Under the pieces are notes generated by a model. That model ran no database searches and was not told the DNA's origin. It saw only the letters and a program-made list of their open reading frames with translations. Below are positions 1 through 10,101 of a DNA stretch of 64,000 nt, in pieces. The DNA comes from Theristus sp. LFF4_11 (taxonomy: Eukaryota; Nematoda; Chromadorea; Monhysterida; Xyalidae): assembly GCA_030248135.1 (NCBI GenBank), contig JASANC010005673.1, positions 1 through 64,000 of the forward strand, read 5' to 3'. The translations under genes and the position numbers were made by a program. The stretch's first letter is position 1, and each line of letters opens with the position of its first letter.

Positions 1-1346
1 AATTGATACTTTCAAAGCTCAAAGAAAAAGTTAAGCCAAAATAAACACGGACACGAATTGACATGTGTTTTCAACAAAAAAATCAAACCCGGATTGTGGG
101 TGCAACGACATCGAATAGAGCCGCTTCGCAGTTGCGCGCTGCGTTTCGCAGAAGTACACCAACTGCTCGAGGCCGAGTATGCCCATGCCGCGGAAATCGG
201 TCGACGGATTGTCGCCCTGGAAGCCGATTTCTTGCCATTGTTTCGTTATTCGGTCCGTCAATTCGACGTCAGGCAGCAGAAGAGACCAGAGCTGCAATTG
301 AACCAAGTCAGTTCCACAAATAGTCAACCCCAGTCATCTCTGACTTCAATCAGCAGCAATCGAACAACGCAAGGATTGGCTGCATTGCAACTGCATCGAG
401 TTGCCCGGGCGAACGCACAAATTACAGTGCACAATTCAAAAGCAACCAATCACCAACATTACGCGTTTATCTGCGCTAAACTGTGCAGCTTAAACGACGT
501 CAGAGAGCCAATCAGCAATTCGCATTCACAAGTGAGTCACCTTCAACAGTGCGCGTTCATGCGTCACATCCGAGTCGTCGTATTTCATCTGTCGTCTTCG
601 TTCTACATCTCTGACGAGCGTGTAATAGCCAAGCAGCTGCGACAGCGCCAATGTCAACGGGTCTCATGAGAACGTGCTGCCGTGATTTTGGAACGAATTT
701 CACCTGTTTTTTATCAAGAATGAAAGTGTTTTCAGTCAGCATTCAGCAAAGCGAAGTTTTGTCGTGCCCTTTACTGTCTTGTAGTTTTATTAAAAAGCCA
801 ACGTGTTTTAGTTGAATTTAATCAATGATCAGTATCGATGAACATGCTCAACAAGCTTTTTTGTTTGATCTATAACGAAAAAACTGTCTAGAACTAAATA
901 GTAATCGCTGATGGCACCATGGTAAGCAATTCCACTCCGTCTCCCCTGGTTGAATGCTTCTTGCTTGATACAGTCAATAAACCAGCGTGCAAGACAAGAA
1001 ATGCACCCTTTTTTGTCCTAACCTTTATGATCAGCTGCACAGCACTGCCAACGCTGCCTACCGGGCATCCATGGGGCAACTGCGACAGTTCGGGTCGTTT
1101 CGAGTGCCCCAACGAATACTCAATCGATTTCACTTTCGCCGACTGACACAACGTTTGCTGTTGCTCGAGAATTCGCTCAATTTCACTTCGATCACTGTAC
1201 ACGTGCATGAACCATTTGTAGATCGCTCGGACGAACGTGTAGTAGACGAAATGCAGAAGCTGCTGCACATAATACGCGTAGGAGACGACCGGCTTTTTCG
1301 TTTGAGCGAGACGCGCGTTGTTGTTCTTATGACCGGTGTGTTCCAT
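1..1346 (-). CDS. ELMO-domain protein, ELMOD1/2-like (3' part outside window)
   Basis: Probable GTPase-activating protein for ARF/ARL-family small GTPases, acting on membranes. Three exons are visible: 1062-1346, 541-636 and 89-291 (a donor at 87-88 fits), read on the minus strand. The first begins at an ATG at 1346 and resembles the ELMOD N-terminus (aromatic segment YKWFMHVY, then a charged helix). The second carries YYTLVRDVERRRQMKYDDSD. The third holds the diagnostic ELMO core ITKQWQEIGFQG followed by TDFRGMGILGLEQLVYF, including the arginine of DFRGMG that known ELMOD GAPs need. The exons join in phase 0. About 40 residues expected between exons 1 and 2 were not found, so an exon in 637-1061 may be missing, and the start is less certain than the core. 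The rest of the ELMO domain lies left of base 1. ELMO/CED-12 itself is less likely because the match is to the short ELMOD class. Confidence 0.8.
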
Positions 1347-1537
1347 GACTGCTGCTGTTGTTGTACTGTATCGCAATCGCACTGCAATTTTTATGACGTG
1401 GTTTTCAGTTGGTGGACGGTGGAGGAGGACCTTGGCGACTCGGACTCGGCCGCCGTCTTTGAGTCAGTACCGAAGACGAGGGGGGTGGGGGGAGGGGGGG
1501 GTACACCCCTGGGGCGACCGGGGGGGGGGGGGAAGTC

Positions 1538-2693
1538 TAGGGGTGGTAAAAAACGGTTTTTTTCAAATCCATGTATATAAAACGGTTTTTTATACCGCGT
1601 CCGGTTCTTTATACCCGGTTTTTTTACCGACCCAGTATTTGAAGAATCTTGTGATTGCGACAATTTCTGGTACTCTGATTTTACGCAAACCGCTGAATAA
1701 TGAGTAAAAGACCACAATTCTAGCCAGAAACTGTATGTGTTTCAATGGAAACGTATTCCAATCTTGATTTTATTTGAATCGGTGGCGCTTAGAGAGAATG
1801 CAGCATCAGAAAAATTATCAGATGCGAGTTTAAAACAAAAAAACTAACGCAAGACAGATTGATATTTGAAACAGCAAGGAATGTGATACATGCAAATCAA
1901 TTGAACTGACACGATCGAGAGATATGTAACTGCACAACAATTTCACCGCGTTTCTAAATAAAAGATCACCGAAAGACAAAAAGAATCACGAACCCGCACA
2001 GACGAAAGAAGTGAACCAAGAACAAAATTGAAAGAGCAAAAAAATCAGATGGAGATTCGGGTCACTATCACCAGTACAACAGCACGACGACATCACCAAC
2101 AAAACTTTGAGCAATTTCCGAGTTCAAAGACACAAAATTTCAGGAAATTTGACTGAATAAATATTAGCAATTCACCCGATTTTTGTCTATTCATCATCAT
2201 CATCATGAGTATCATCAATGCAGCCGTCACCATCATCATCAGTGAAGTCGTCATCAGAGCTGTCCACACAATTTGCCGATGCAAGCGCAGCAATGTTCTC
2301 AGTGGCAGCAGCTGACGCTGCCGACGGGGACTGCGAATCCGTGCTGTCGCAGTTTGACAGCAACGATTCCGTGCTGTTGCCAGCAACACTTGACACGGGT
2401 CTCAGGGTGCTTTATTTATACCAAGAGCGTGAATTGTGTTCTCCGGAACATCAAGTTATGAAGTGGCGAAAATGAAAATTGAAATGGATATGCGGAATAC
2501 AGTGCATTTTGAGTGATTTCAAAAATTGAAATTTGGGTCCTTCGGCGGTATAAAAAACCGGAAAAAAACCAAAATTTACGCGGTAAAATATCGGTAATTT
2601 ATTTTGGCCATTTTTTGGCGCTGGTATAAAAAACCGTTTTTTATACCGTTTTTTATACCGAAAAAAACCGTTTTTTATACCGACCCACCCCTA
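1538..2693. mobile_element. hAT-like non-autonomous element with TAGGGGTGG ends
   Basis: The left end TAGGGGTGG (1538) is mirrored by CCACCCCTA at 2685-2693. Next to each end are runs of a short palindromic unit (ataaaaaacggttttttat type; 1545-1630 and 2545-2680) that pair with each other. The interior has a CAT-repeat tract (2193-2215) and no transposase. TAGNG termini are the hAT superfamily signature. I did not find matching 8-bp target duplications. Both flanks resemble parts of the C-rich repeat seen at 7883 and 16935, so it probably inserted into a copy of that repeat. Confidence 0.55.
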
Positions 2694-2794
2694 AGTGACA
2701 CCCCCCAAAAATTTGTCGGAACTAAAAAATAATATTTTTTAAAAAAATTTTTTGATTAATAATAATAAAAAAATGATTTTTTATAGTGTAATGT

Positions 2795-2796
<2 letters not shown>

Positions 2797-2835
<39 letters not shown>

Positions 2836-2852
2836 CGGGGGGGGGGGGGCGG
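2797..2852 (+). repeat. poly-G tract
   Basis: 39 consecutive G, then C, 13 G, C and GG. Simple-sequence run lying in the degraded C-rich repeat to the right of the hAT-like element. The exact length in an assembly is unreliable, and a run like this can form G-quadruplex. Confidence 0.9.
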
Positions 2853-3615
2853 TTGTTGTGGGGAGTTAGAGAAAACCACATATTTTTCGCAGCCGACTTT
2901 AAACTTAAACCAGGATTTGTGAAAACAACTTTCAGAATGCTTTGTTCAAAATATCGTGCACCAACAAAGAAAATCAATTATGTTTGGGCTTGAAAACCCA
3001 AAAGATCAGCAATAAATCGAACATTACCTTTTGCTCAATCGTTTATATTCCACCAATTACACAGGAAAAAACCACAGCGTTTTCACCAGACAGTCTTTGC
3101 TTTGGTCACAATAGACGAACACAATTTGCTGCAATAACGCAATTAAACCGAATTTAGAGTCAGTTCAGATCAAAAAGAAAACAAATCAGTGATTCAATTT
3201 TGAGCGACATTTGGAATTTTTGAAATTTTCAGCTCAGCTCGGCAGCTCCAGCCAATTCTTGCACCTTGCTTAACAGCTCTTTCAAAACATCAGTGTCAAT
3301 TTCGTCATCATATTTTTCTTGGTCACAGATTTTCTCATTTTCTCATCAAAAATAATATAAAAACTCAGAGTCCGAAATTGAAAAAAACCGGAAAAATACG
3401 AAAAAAAACCGGAAAAATACAGAAACGGTCTTTTTCCCGTTTTTTTTCAAGGCACCAATTTTTGCCCTGGTGAAAAAACGCGTATAAATACGTGTTTTTT
3501 TACCGGTAAAAAAACGGTATTTTTACCATGCCAACCCTAGACTCCATAATGTAGGGTTGGTTTGGTTGGCAAGCAGGGGAGGGAGCATAGTTGTTCCAGA
3601 GCCGAGGGGTTGGGG

Positions 3616-4365
3616 TAGAGATGTCAAGAAAAAAAAAATTCTATTTTTTTCTTTTTAAAAAAAAATTTTTTTTTTAATTTTTTTTTAAAATGAAAGTTGT
3701 TCAGAATTTTTCAGGGAGTCCGAATATCACTATCTGAGGAGCCACCGACTTACCATATGACCCCCACTCATATGGGAGGAGGGTGAAAATTTCAGACTTG
3801 GTTTCGGCGACCCCATTTTCCCACCGACGACATCACGTCTCGTGTTTTGCCTCTCAATTCACCTCAAATAACATGGAAACAAGTTCCACAACAAACCGGT
3901 GTGATCATGCTGACGACACGAAGCGAAACAGCAACGAGCAACCAACGAAGTTACGCTTGCAGTGGCAGACAATGCAATTTCCACCTTTCGAGATCCTGAA
4001 AAACGATGCGTAAATGTGAGTTCTCTGCTTCTATCTCACCTTAGCGACATCGGAATTTGTTGAACTAGCCTTTGCGACGCTCAAGTACTTCAATGCGCGA
4101 GTCGATCATCACTCACCAAGGCTGAAAACAGTCGATAAATCAATCCAGAATACCACCTGCAGCGTTGAAGACTAAGTGACAAGGTAAAGTCAAAGAAAAT
4201 TTTTGTTGAACTTTCGAAAAATTATGCCAAAAACGGCATTTTCAGGGCACATTAAAGAAAAAATTTCAAAAATTTTTAATAAAAAAAATAAAAAAAATGC
4301 TCATTTTTTTTACTTTTTTTTTTAAAAAATTTAAAAAAAATTTTTTTTTGACCCTTACATCTCTA
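3616..4365. mobile_element. hAT-type MITE with 8-bp target-site duplication
   Basis: The termini TAGAGATGT (3616) and ACATCTCTA (ending 4365) are perfect inverted repeats, and GGTTGGGG occurs directly on both outer sides (3608-3615 and 4366-4373). An 8-bp duplication plus a TAGNG terminus is diagnostic of hAT transposition. Subterminal regions are A/T homopolymer-rich. The 750-bp interior has no recognisable transposase, so the element is non-autonomous. A related right end lies at about 19312-19445. Confidence 0.75.
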
Positions 4366-5243
4366 GGTTGGGGTGGGGTTTGGGTTATAGAAAAAAAAAT
4401 CTGGAATTTTTTTAATTAAAAAAATAATAATTTTTTTACAAGTTAGGTTCGTTCGAAGCGTCTCGTCGAGCTGAGTTTAGCTAGACCATTTTCAGAACGA
4501 TCCGGAAAACTGTAAGCGCGAAAATCGTGTTTTATTGAAATTATGTCCATTTCATAGAGGGAAAGTTGCATTTTCAACAGTAAAACAGGACAATTTTTGC
4601 AGGCCAATCAGGTGGCAACGCTTTCCAACAAGCTGCATGATTGTGATTATACAGTTATTTTTCAACGAAATTCGTTACATTCGACTGTATATTGTCAAAG
4701 TGCATTGGCTCCGAAGCCAGAAATCACAATAAATCCTGTCAAGGAAACGCATGACTTTTTGAAATTAAAAAAAGTTCAAACCTGCAACGATTCCAGTTTT
4801 CATGCTGAACGCGCCTTCGTCGGCGATGCAGGTGGTCTGGCGGTCACACGAGCTTCCTGCTGTCATGCATTTGTAGCCTTCAAGTCCTTGAACTGCAGCA
4901 AAAAGGAAGAATTTGTGCAAACTTACCTTTTTCGATTAACGCCAATTTAAAAAATACTTTTTTCGTTCACTCATATGGTACAATTAACCAACAAAAATTA
5001 CAAAACACAATCGAGAGGAACACCTTCTAACCACTTGAGTTTCACCCTTTTTTTCAAAGAATCATGTGAAAACGTTTTTGTTTCCTTTTGCTAGAATATA
5101 ATAACAGGTGAGTCGAAACCAAGTCGCGAAACCGACAAAGAGAGACGGTGGAAAAAATCGTTACCAAAAATCATTTCAGCACGAAAGCAACGACACAAGA
5201 CGCCATCAATAATTGTGGGGGGATTCAAATTTTACATGACAAC
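4366..5243. other. Gene-free spacer between two mobile elements
   Basis: AT-rich sequence with short open frames only and no recognised coding or RNA feature. One CCAATCAG 8-mer lies at 4604. Confidence 0.5.
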
Positions 5244-6132
5244 TGTGATTTAAGATAGGCTTTTTCACAATACCGACCCTCCTTAGGCACAATTTCAAAA
5301 AAGTTTTCAAATTCAGTCAAATTTAAGATCAATCGAACCGCCTTGATGCCCTGAGTTCGAAAATCATATTTTTATCCTAATCCAAGCCTGTTTTATGCTT
5401 CAAAATTAGGAAAAACCTAGTTTTCGACCCCCTTGTAGTAAAACTGCTCTAGCTTGCTTCTGCTTAAAGCTATTAACAAAAATCAAACACCAATCGATTT
5501 TCCTTGTGTTCGCGCACATTTTTCGTAAATATACTATGGGTTGAAAACGTTTTTTCATGCTCTGTATTTATAAAAAACTGCAGAGGTTGGTGGTTTTTTA
5601 CGTTTTTCGGTACTTTAGAAACGTTTGTGGGGTATAGTTGCTAAGTAATTCTGAAAGATCTACGAAAAATGTATATCCATGTAAAATTTCAGCTTCATAA
5701 AGCGTCGCCGGGAGTCACACGATTCAAAACAAAATGGCTTGTCGCATGCGTTTTTGGTCAATATGCCGCATGCATACTGTACATGCGCGCGCACACACAG
5801 TCACAGTGCACGCAAGCAGTGTGTGCGCTGTTGCTCACCCCATTCACCCTGCTGTTATGCAATACACCTAAAAATATTACCCATGACACTTTAGCTGTAC
5901 CAAAAAAGCAGGCTGCTGAAAATTGCTCAGTTGCACATGTTGCACAACATTTTGTCGCTCGTTATTGTCCACGTGCAGGACCAGGGGTTTTGCTACCAAA
6001 CAACCAACCGGGCATTTTTTTATTTTTGATGTGTCATTACGTGTTTTTTGTGTGGTGATTTAGTGAAAGTTTTATCTTTTGTTACATGCAGTTGAAATGT
6101 AAAAAATCAATACGATAAAAAGCGTTCGCATA

Positions 6133-6291
6133 AAACTGCGCTTGCAAGTTGTTTGCTGTTCGCTTTGCACAATCACGATGTAGCGCGTAAACTGCGCCTG
6201 CAAGTTGTTTGTTGTTCGCTTTGCACAATAATCACGATCTAGCGCGTAAAGTGCGCTTGCAAGTTGTTTGTTGTTCGCTTTGCACAATCAC
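6133..6291 (+). repeat. Left 57-bp tandem array (about 3 units)
   Basis: Near-identical units begin with GCTTGCAAGTTGTTTG and end with TAGCGCGTAAA. The array continues after the nested MITE at 7081-7205 (about 2 units), so it originally had about five units. Confidence 0.85.
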
Positions 6292-6293
6292 TA

Positions 6294-7078
6294 CAGTCGA
6301 ACTCAATAAAATGTGGAATCAGCTGATTGGTCGGCCCAGGGGAGGCTGCTCACACTCCGCACCCTTCTTTTTTCGTGGATCTGGATTATATTGAATCGTG
6401 TTTCTTTTGAATGAGTGTGAATTTCCAGCACCGTTTTCATGCTAAAATAAACTCAAAGGGTTGGAGAACTGCGAAATTCAATTTTTTTATTCGACAGCTC
6501 AAAATGCATTTTTTACTGACGACGACGACGACGACGTCGTCGCTTAATTTTTACGTGTGAACTGAAAGACAAAAGCCTGAAATGAGTGCGCTGTGTAGCC
6601 AGCTGAAGGGGGTTTCATTCCTAGCTGACCGATCGACATGCGCCCGCAATTAAAAAAAATGCGTTCCGACTTCGCGGACGACGAAGACACGACGACGACT
6701 TTGCTTTCATTTTTCATTTTCACCGTTTTCAAGTTGTTTTTGGTAAGCTGCTGTGTTCATTTACTTGGTGCACGCAGCAAACCATGCACAGCTCACTCCT
6801 TTCAGGCTTTTATTTTGCTGTCCACGCGCAAAAATTAAGCGACGACGTCGTCGTCATTAAACAAAAAATACATTTTGAGTTGAGCTGTGGAATAAAATTT
6901 TTTTAAATTTCGCGGTCTCTAACCTTCGAGTTTATTTTTAGCACAGAAAGGGTGCTGGAAATTCATAAAAACACGTTTCAATAAAATCCAAATCCACGAA
7001 AAAAGAACGGTGCGGAGTGTGAGCAGCCTCCGCTCGGTCGACCAATCAGCTGATTCCACATTTTAGTGAGTTCGACTG
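6294..7078. mobile_element. TA-flanked MITE (Tc1/mariner- or pogo-like) nested in the foldback element
   Basis: The terminal inverted repeat CAGTCGAACTC (6294) / GAGTTCGACTG (ending 7078) is flanked on both sides by TA (6292-6293 and 7079-7080). TA target duplication is the mark of Tc1/mariner-class transposition. The arms stay alignable for over 150 bp (AATGTGGAATCAGCTGATTG and on), and an inner palindrome of GACGACGACGTCGTC type occurs near 6521 and 6840. It splits a 57-bp repeat unit, so it is younger than the array. There is no coding capacity. Confidence 0.8.
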
Positions 7079-7882
7079 TATGTAGCGCGTAAAGTGCGCT
7101 TGCAAGTTGTTTGTTGTTCGCTTTGCACAATCACTAAGATATGTAGCGCGTAAAGTGCGCTTGCAAGTTCTTTGTTGTTCGCTTTGCACAATCACGATGT
7201 AGCGTCTCGTTGCAACGCAACAGAACAACTCAAATACGCATCGAATAAAGAAAGATGCGCATGCGTGCACGCTTTTTGTGCAACGTTGATCAAATTAAGC
7301 TTCAAATAAAAATATCGCAGCTTTCATTCAACAAAAAAGTATAATGAGCGGACCGGAACTCTTCAGGCCTTTTCAGGGCACATTTAGAGGGCCGCAATTA
7401 TACCCCTCCCGTCGGGGTCTTGCCCGGAGCGTTTTCCGAAATTTTGATTTCAGGGACCGGACACCGCGGCGGACTGGAGTAGGACATCGGACACAAAGTC
7501 GGACATTTTCATTTAGCGTGCGGTCACTACGCGATCTTTTGACTGCGGCTGTGTTGTCTTATTCTTCTCATTGTGCCGTGTTTGTCCGTCCGTCCGTTTT
7601 TCGGTACTCCTTCAAAATATGGGTTCGTTCAAACTTCATCGCAGCGCGCTGATTGATGGCTCAAATGAAAGTTCTGCTGGGTAATCCTGTGTATGGGTTT
7701 TTTGAAATTCAAAATTTTGAAGAATTTTTGTTATTTGAATTTGAAATTTTCGATTAAAAGCGTCTGTGGTGGGCGTGTACAGTGCACTGAATGTTGTATT
7801 TATGTGCTTGATAGATATTTATGATGGATACCGTTCACATGATATTGCATAAGCATGAAACATCATACGTCTGAAAGTAGGG

Positions 7883-8315
7883 CCCAGTACCGAAGACGTG
7901 GGGGTGGGGGGGGGGTACGTACACCCCCCCCCCTAGAGCACCCGAGACCTCCGCGTGGGGGGGTCACGCGACACCAACCCCCTAAAACATGAACACTGGA
8001 CCATCCACACCCCTTTCGAAATTTGCTTGACACCCCACCCACCCCCCCCCCCTCACATGGACCTTAAGTTACAGTGACACCCCCAAAAATTTTCTCGGAC
8101 CATCCAAAAATCATGAACTTTTGCTTAAAAGTCATGATTTTTTTGTCTATAAAGTCCATAATATAAGCTGAATATATGATAATTTGACATTCTTCATTGT
8201 AATTTTGCGGCAAAATTTGGCGTTTTCCCTTCAAAATTTAAGCGAAAAAATATCATGGGTGGGGTGGGGGGTGTGCACCCCCCCAGAAATTTTTCTACAA
8301 TAGTGCACCCCCCAA
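7883..8315 (+). repeat. C-rich dispersed repeat, copy A
   Basis: About 430 bp beginning with alternating G- and C-runs (GTACCGAAGACGTGGGGGTG), then ACCCGAGACCTCCGCGTGGG, a TCATGAACTTTT/AAAATCATGA segment, and ending GGGTGTGCACCCCCC. It aligns along its length with 16935-17340, and parts recur at 1466-1530 and about 2694-2760. Confidence 0.75.
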
Positions 8316-8325
8316 CAAAGTGAAC

Positions 8326-8745
8326 AACAAACAACTTGCAAGCGCAGTTTACGCGCTACATCGTAATTGTGCAAAGCGAACAACAAGAAACTTGCAAGCG
8401 CAGTTTACGCGCTACATCGTGATTGTGCAAAGCAAACAGCGAACAACTTGCAAGCGCAGTTTACGCGCTACATCGTGATTGTGCAATGTGAACAGCAAAC
8501 AACTTGCAAGCGCAGTTTACGCGCTACATCGTGATTGTGCAAAGCGAACAACAAACAACTTGCAAGCGCAGTTTACGCGCTACATCGTGATTGTGCAAAG
8601 CAAACAGCGAACAACTTGCAAGCGCAGTTTACGCGCTACATCGTGATTGTGCAATGTGAACAGCAAACAACTTGCAAGCGCAGTTTACGCGCTACATCGT
8701 GATTGTGCAAAGCGAACAACAAACAACTTGCAAACGCAGTTTTAT
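8326..8745 (-). repeat. Right 57-bp tandem array (about 8 units)
   Basis: Eight units in inverse orientation to the left array, each starting AACTTGCAAGCGCAGTTTAC and containing GTGATTGTGCAAAGC. Spacing between the AACTTGCAAG anchors is 57 bp. Small substitutions define alternating unit variants (AGCGAACAAC versus ATGTGAACAGC), suggesting two- or three-unit segment duplications. Confidence 0.85.
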
Positions 8746-9621
8746 GCGAACGCTTTTTTATCGTATTGGTTTTTTTACATTTCAACTGCATGTAACAAAA
8801 GATAAAACTTTCACTAATCAACCAAATTGTAGAATGGTTCTCTGCATTTCGGCCTTGGCAACATCATATGCAGAAGAGGGGTAGCCTCAATGTTGTGCAA
8901 CATGTGAAACTGAGCAATTTTCAGCAGCTTGCTTTTTGGTACGGCTAAAGTGTCATGGGTAATATTTTTAGGTGTATTGCATAACAGCAGGGTGAATGGG
9001 GTGAACAGCAGCGCACACACTGCTTGCGTGCACTGTGACTGTGTGTGCGCGCGCATGTACAGTATGCATGCGGCATATTGACCAAAAACGCATGCGACAA
9101 GCCATTTTGTTTTGAATCGTGTGACTCCCGGCGACGCTTTATGAAGCTGAAATTTTACATGGATATACATTTTTCGTAGATCTTTCAGAATTACTTAGCA
9201 ACTATACCCCACAAACGTTTCTAAAGTACCGAAAAACGTAAAAAACCACCAACCTCTGCAGTTTTTTATAAATACAGAGCATGAAAAAACGTTTTCAACC
9301 CATAGTATATTTACGAAAAATGTGCGCGAACACAAGGGAAATCGATTGGTGTTTGATTTTTGTTAATAGCTTTAAGCAGAAGCGAGCTAGAGCAGTTTTA
9401 CTACAAGGGGGTCGAAAACTAGGTTTTTCCTAATTTTGAAGCATAAAAAAGGCTTGGATTAGGATAAAAATATGATTTTCGAACTCAGGGCATCAAGGCG
9501 GTTCGATTGGTCTTAAATTTGACTGAATTTGAAAACTTTTTTGAAATTGTGCCTAGAGGTGTGGAGGCCGGGTCGGTCGACTCAAAAAGCCCATCTTAAA
9601 CTACGTGTTAGCCGTCGGGTC

Positions 9622-9814
9622 TTGTTGTTGTTGTTGTTGGGATTTTTAGGCGATGTTTTTAGCCAGGGCTAACCCGGAGAAGCGTACAGAACGCCATTGA
9701 GTAGGGCGCCCATCGAGTTTTCTCTGCCATTAAGTGCCTTTACACCCCTCGGCGGGGCTCGATCCCCCGGGCGCATGGACTGTAGTCTACGCACTACCAC
9801 CAGGCCACGAGGGT
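9622..9814 (-). mobile_element. tRNA-derived SINE with (AAC)n tail, near full length
   Basis: Read on the minus strand, the element opens with GTGGCCTGGTGGTAGTGCG, resembling a tRNA A box, followed by GGGATCGAGCCCC, resembling a B box. It continues through a body ending CCTAAAAATCCC and finishes with an (AAC)n tail (GTTGTT run at 9622-9640 on the plus strand). A second copy, truncated at the 5' end, lies at 48333-48486 and shares the body and the AAC tail. Polymerase III boxes plus a simple tail and 5' truncation are typical of SINEs. It sits directly against the right end of the foldback element. Confidence 0.75.
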
Positions 9815-10101
9815 GAAAATCATTGAAAAATGCGAACAACCCTATTTCATACATTAGTGACGAAAAGAACCAACAGAACAAAAATGAAAAGTTCCCAATT
9901 AATTAAGTTCGAAAGTTCAATTGTATCGTTCTGTTCGCGAGCTTCGTTCCTTCGTTTCATCGTCAAGTTATGGTTCGTTCGTACTGCAGAATTCTGTTCA
10001 TCCCAATTCTGATGGTTGTCTGCCCTTCGAGTCGTATGGTATTGATTCTCATTGAATGGATTTTTAAACGGAATGAAACTCAAAAAAACTGTGCATTCAT
10101 C
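9815..10101. other. Spacer downstream of the ACE-like gene
   Basis: It would contain the 3' untranslated region of the minus-strand peptidase gene. No AATAAA hexamer was seen on the minus strand, and no other feature. Confidence 0.4.

Larger units (their letters stand above)
5244..9606. mobile_element. Large foldback element with long inverted arms and 57-bp tandem arrays
   Basis: The sequence from 5244 rightwards (TTTAAGATAGGCT ... TTAGGCACAATTTC ...) is repeated in reverse complement ending near 9606, with high identity over most of about 0.9 kb per arm. The inner end of each arm is a tandem array of a 57-bp unit (CTTGCAAGTTGTTTG ... GCACAATCACGATGTAGCGC). The left array is at 6133-7205, interrupted by a MITE; the right array of about eight inverted copies is at 8326-8745. 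The arms differ at one place (about 5958-6055 versus 8824-8888), where unrelated segments are present. The 7.2-8.3 kb interior contains the C-rich repeat and no transposase. The structure resembles foldback-type DNA transposons. The outermost bases and any target duplication could not be fixed. Confidence 0.75.

Noticed and set aside
2187..2475. Acidic Ser/Asp-rich open frames on both strands in the first hAT-like element
   Set aside because: Caused by the CAT/ATG trinucleotide tract. The minus-strand frame lacks an ATG and neither resembles a transposase.
2701..2860. Poly-G tract as a functional quadruplex element
   Set aside because: It sits in degraded repeat sequence and homopolymer length is assembly-prone; no gene nearby depends on it.
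3371..3563. A third hAT-like element ending CCAACCCTAG / TAGGGTTGG around 3529-3560
   Set aside because: Termini face the wrong way for one element, and neither partner end nor target duplication could be found. Probably fragments of the 1538-2693 family.
6521..6545. GACGACGACGTCGTCG palindromes as a CRISPR-like or regulatory array
   Set aside because: They are the mirrored inner ends of a MITE, not regularly spaced repeats, and the genome is eukaryotic.
7344..7652. 102-codon frame with an ATG inside the foldback interior
   Set aside because: No recognised domain, strange composition and no splice partners. Lies in transposon sequence.
5669..9170. Matching open frames in the two arms of the foldback element (5669-6058 plus, 8814-9170 minus)
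   Set aside because: They are the same inverted-repeat DNA translated twice. The frames diverge after the shared part and there is no protein family resemblance.
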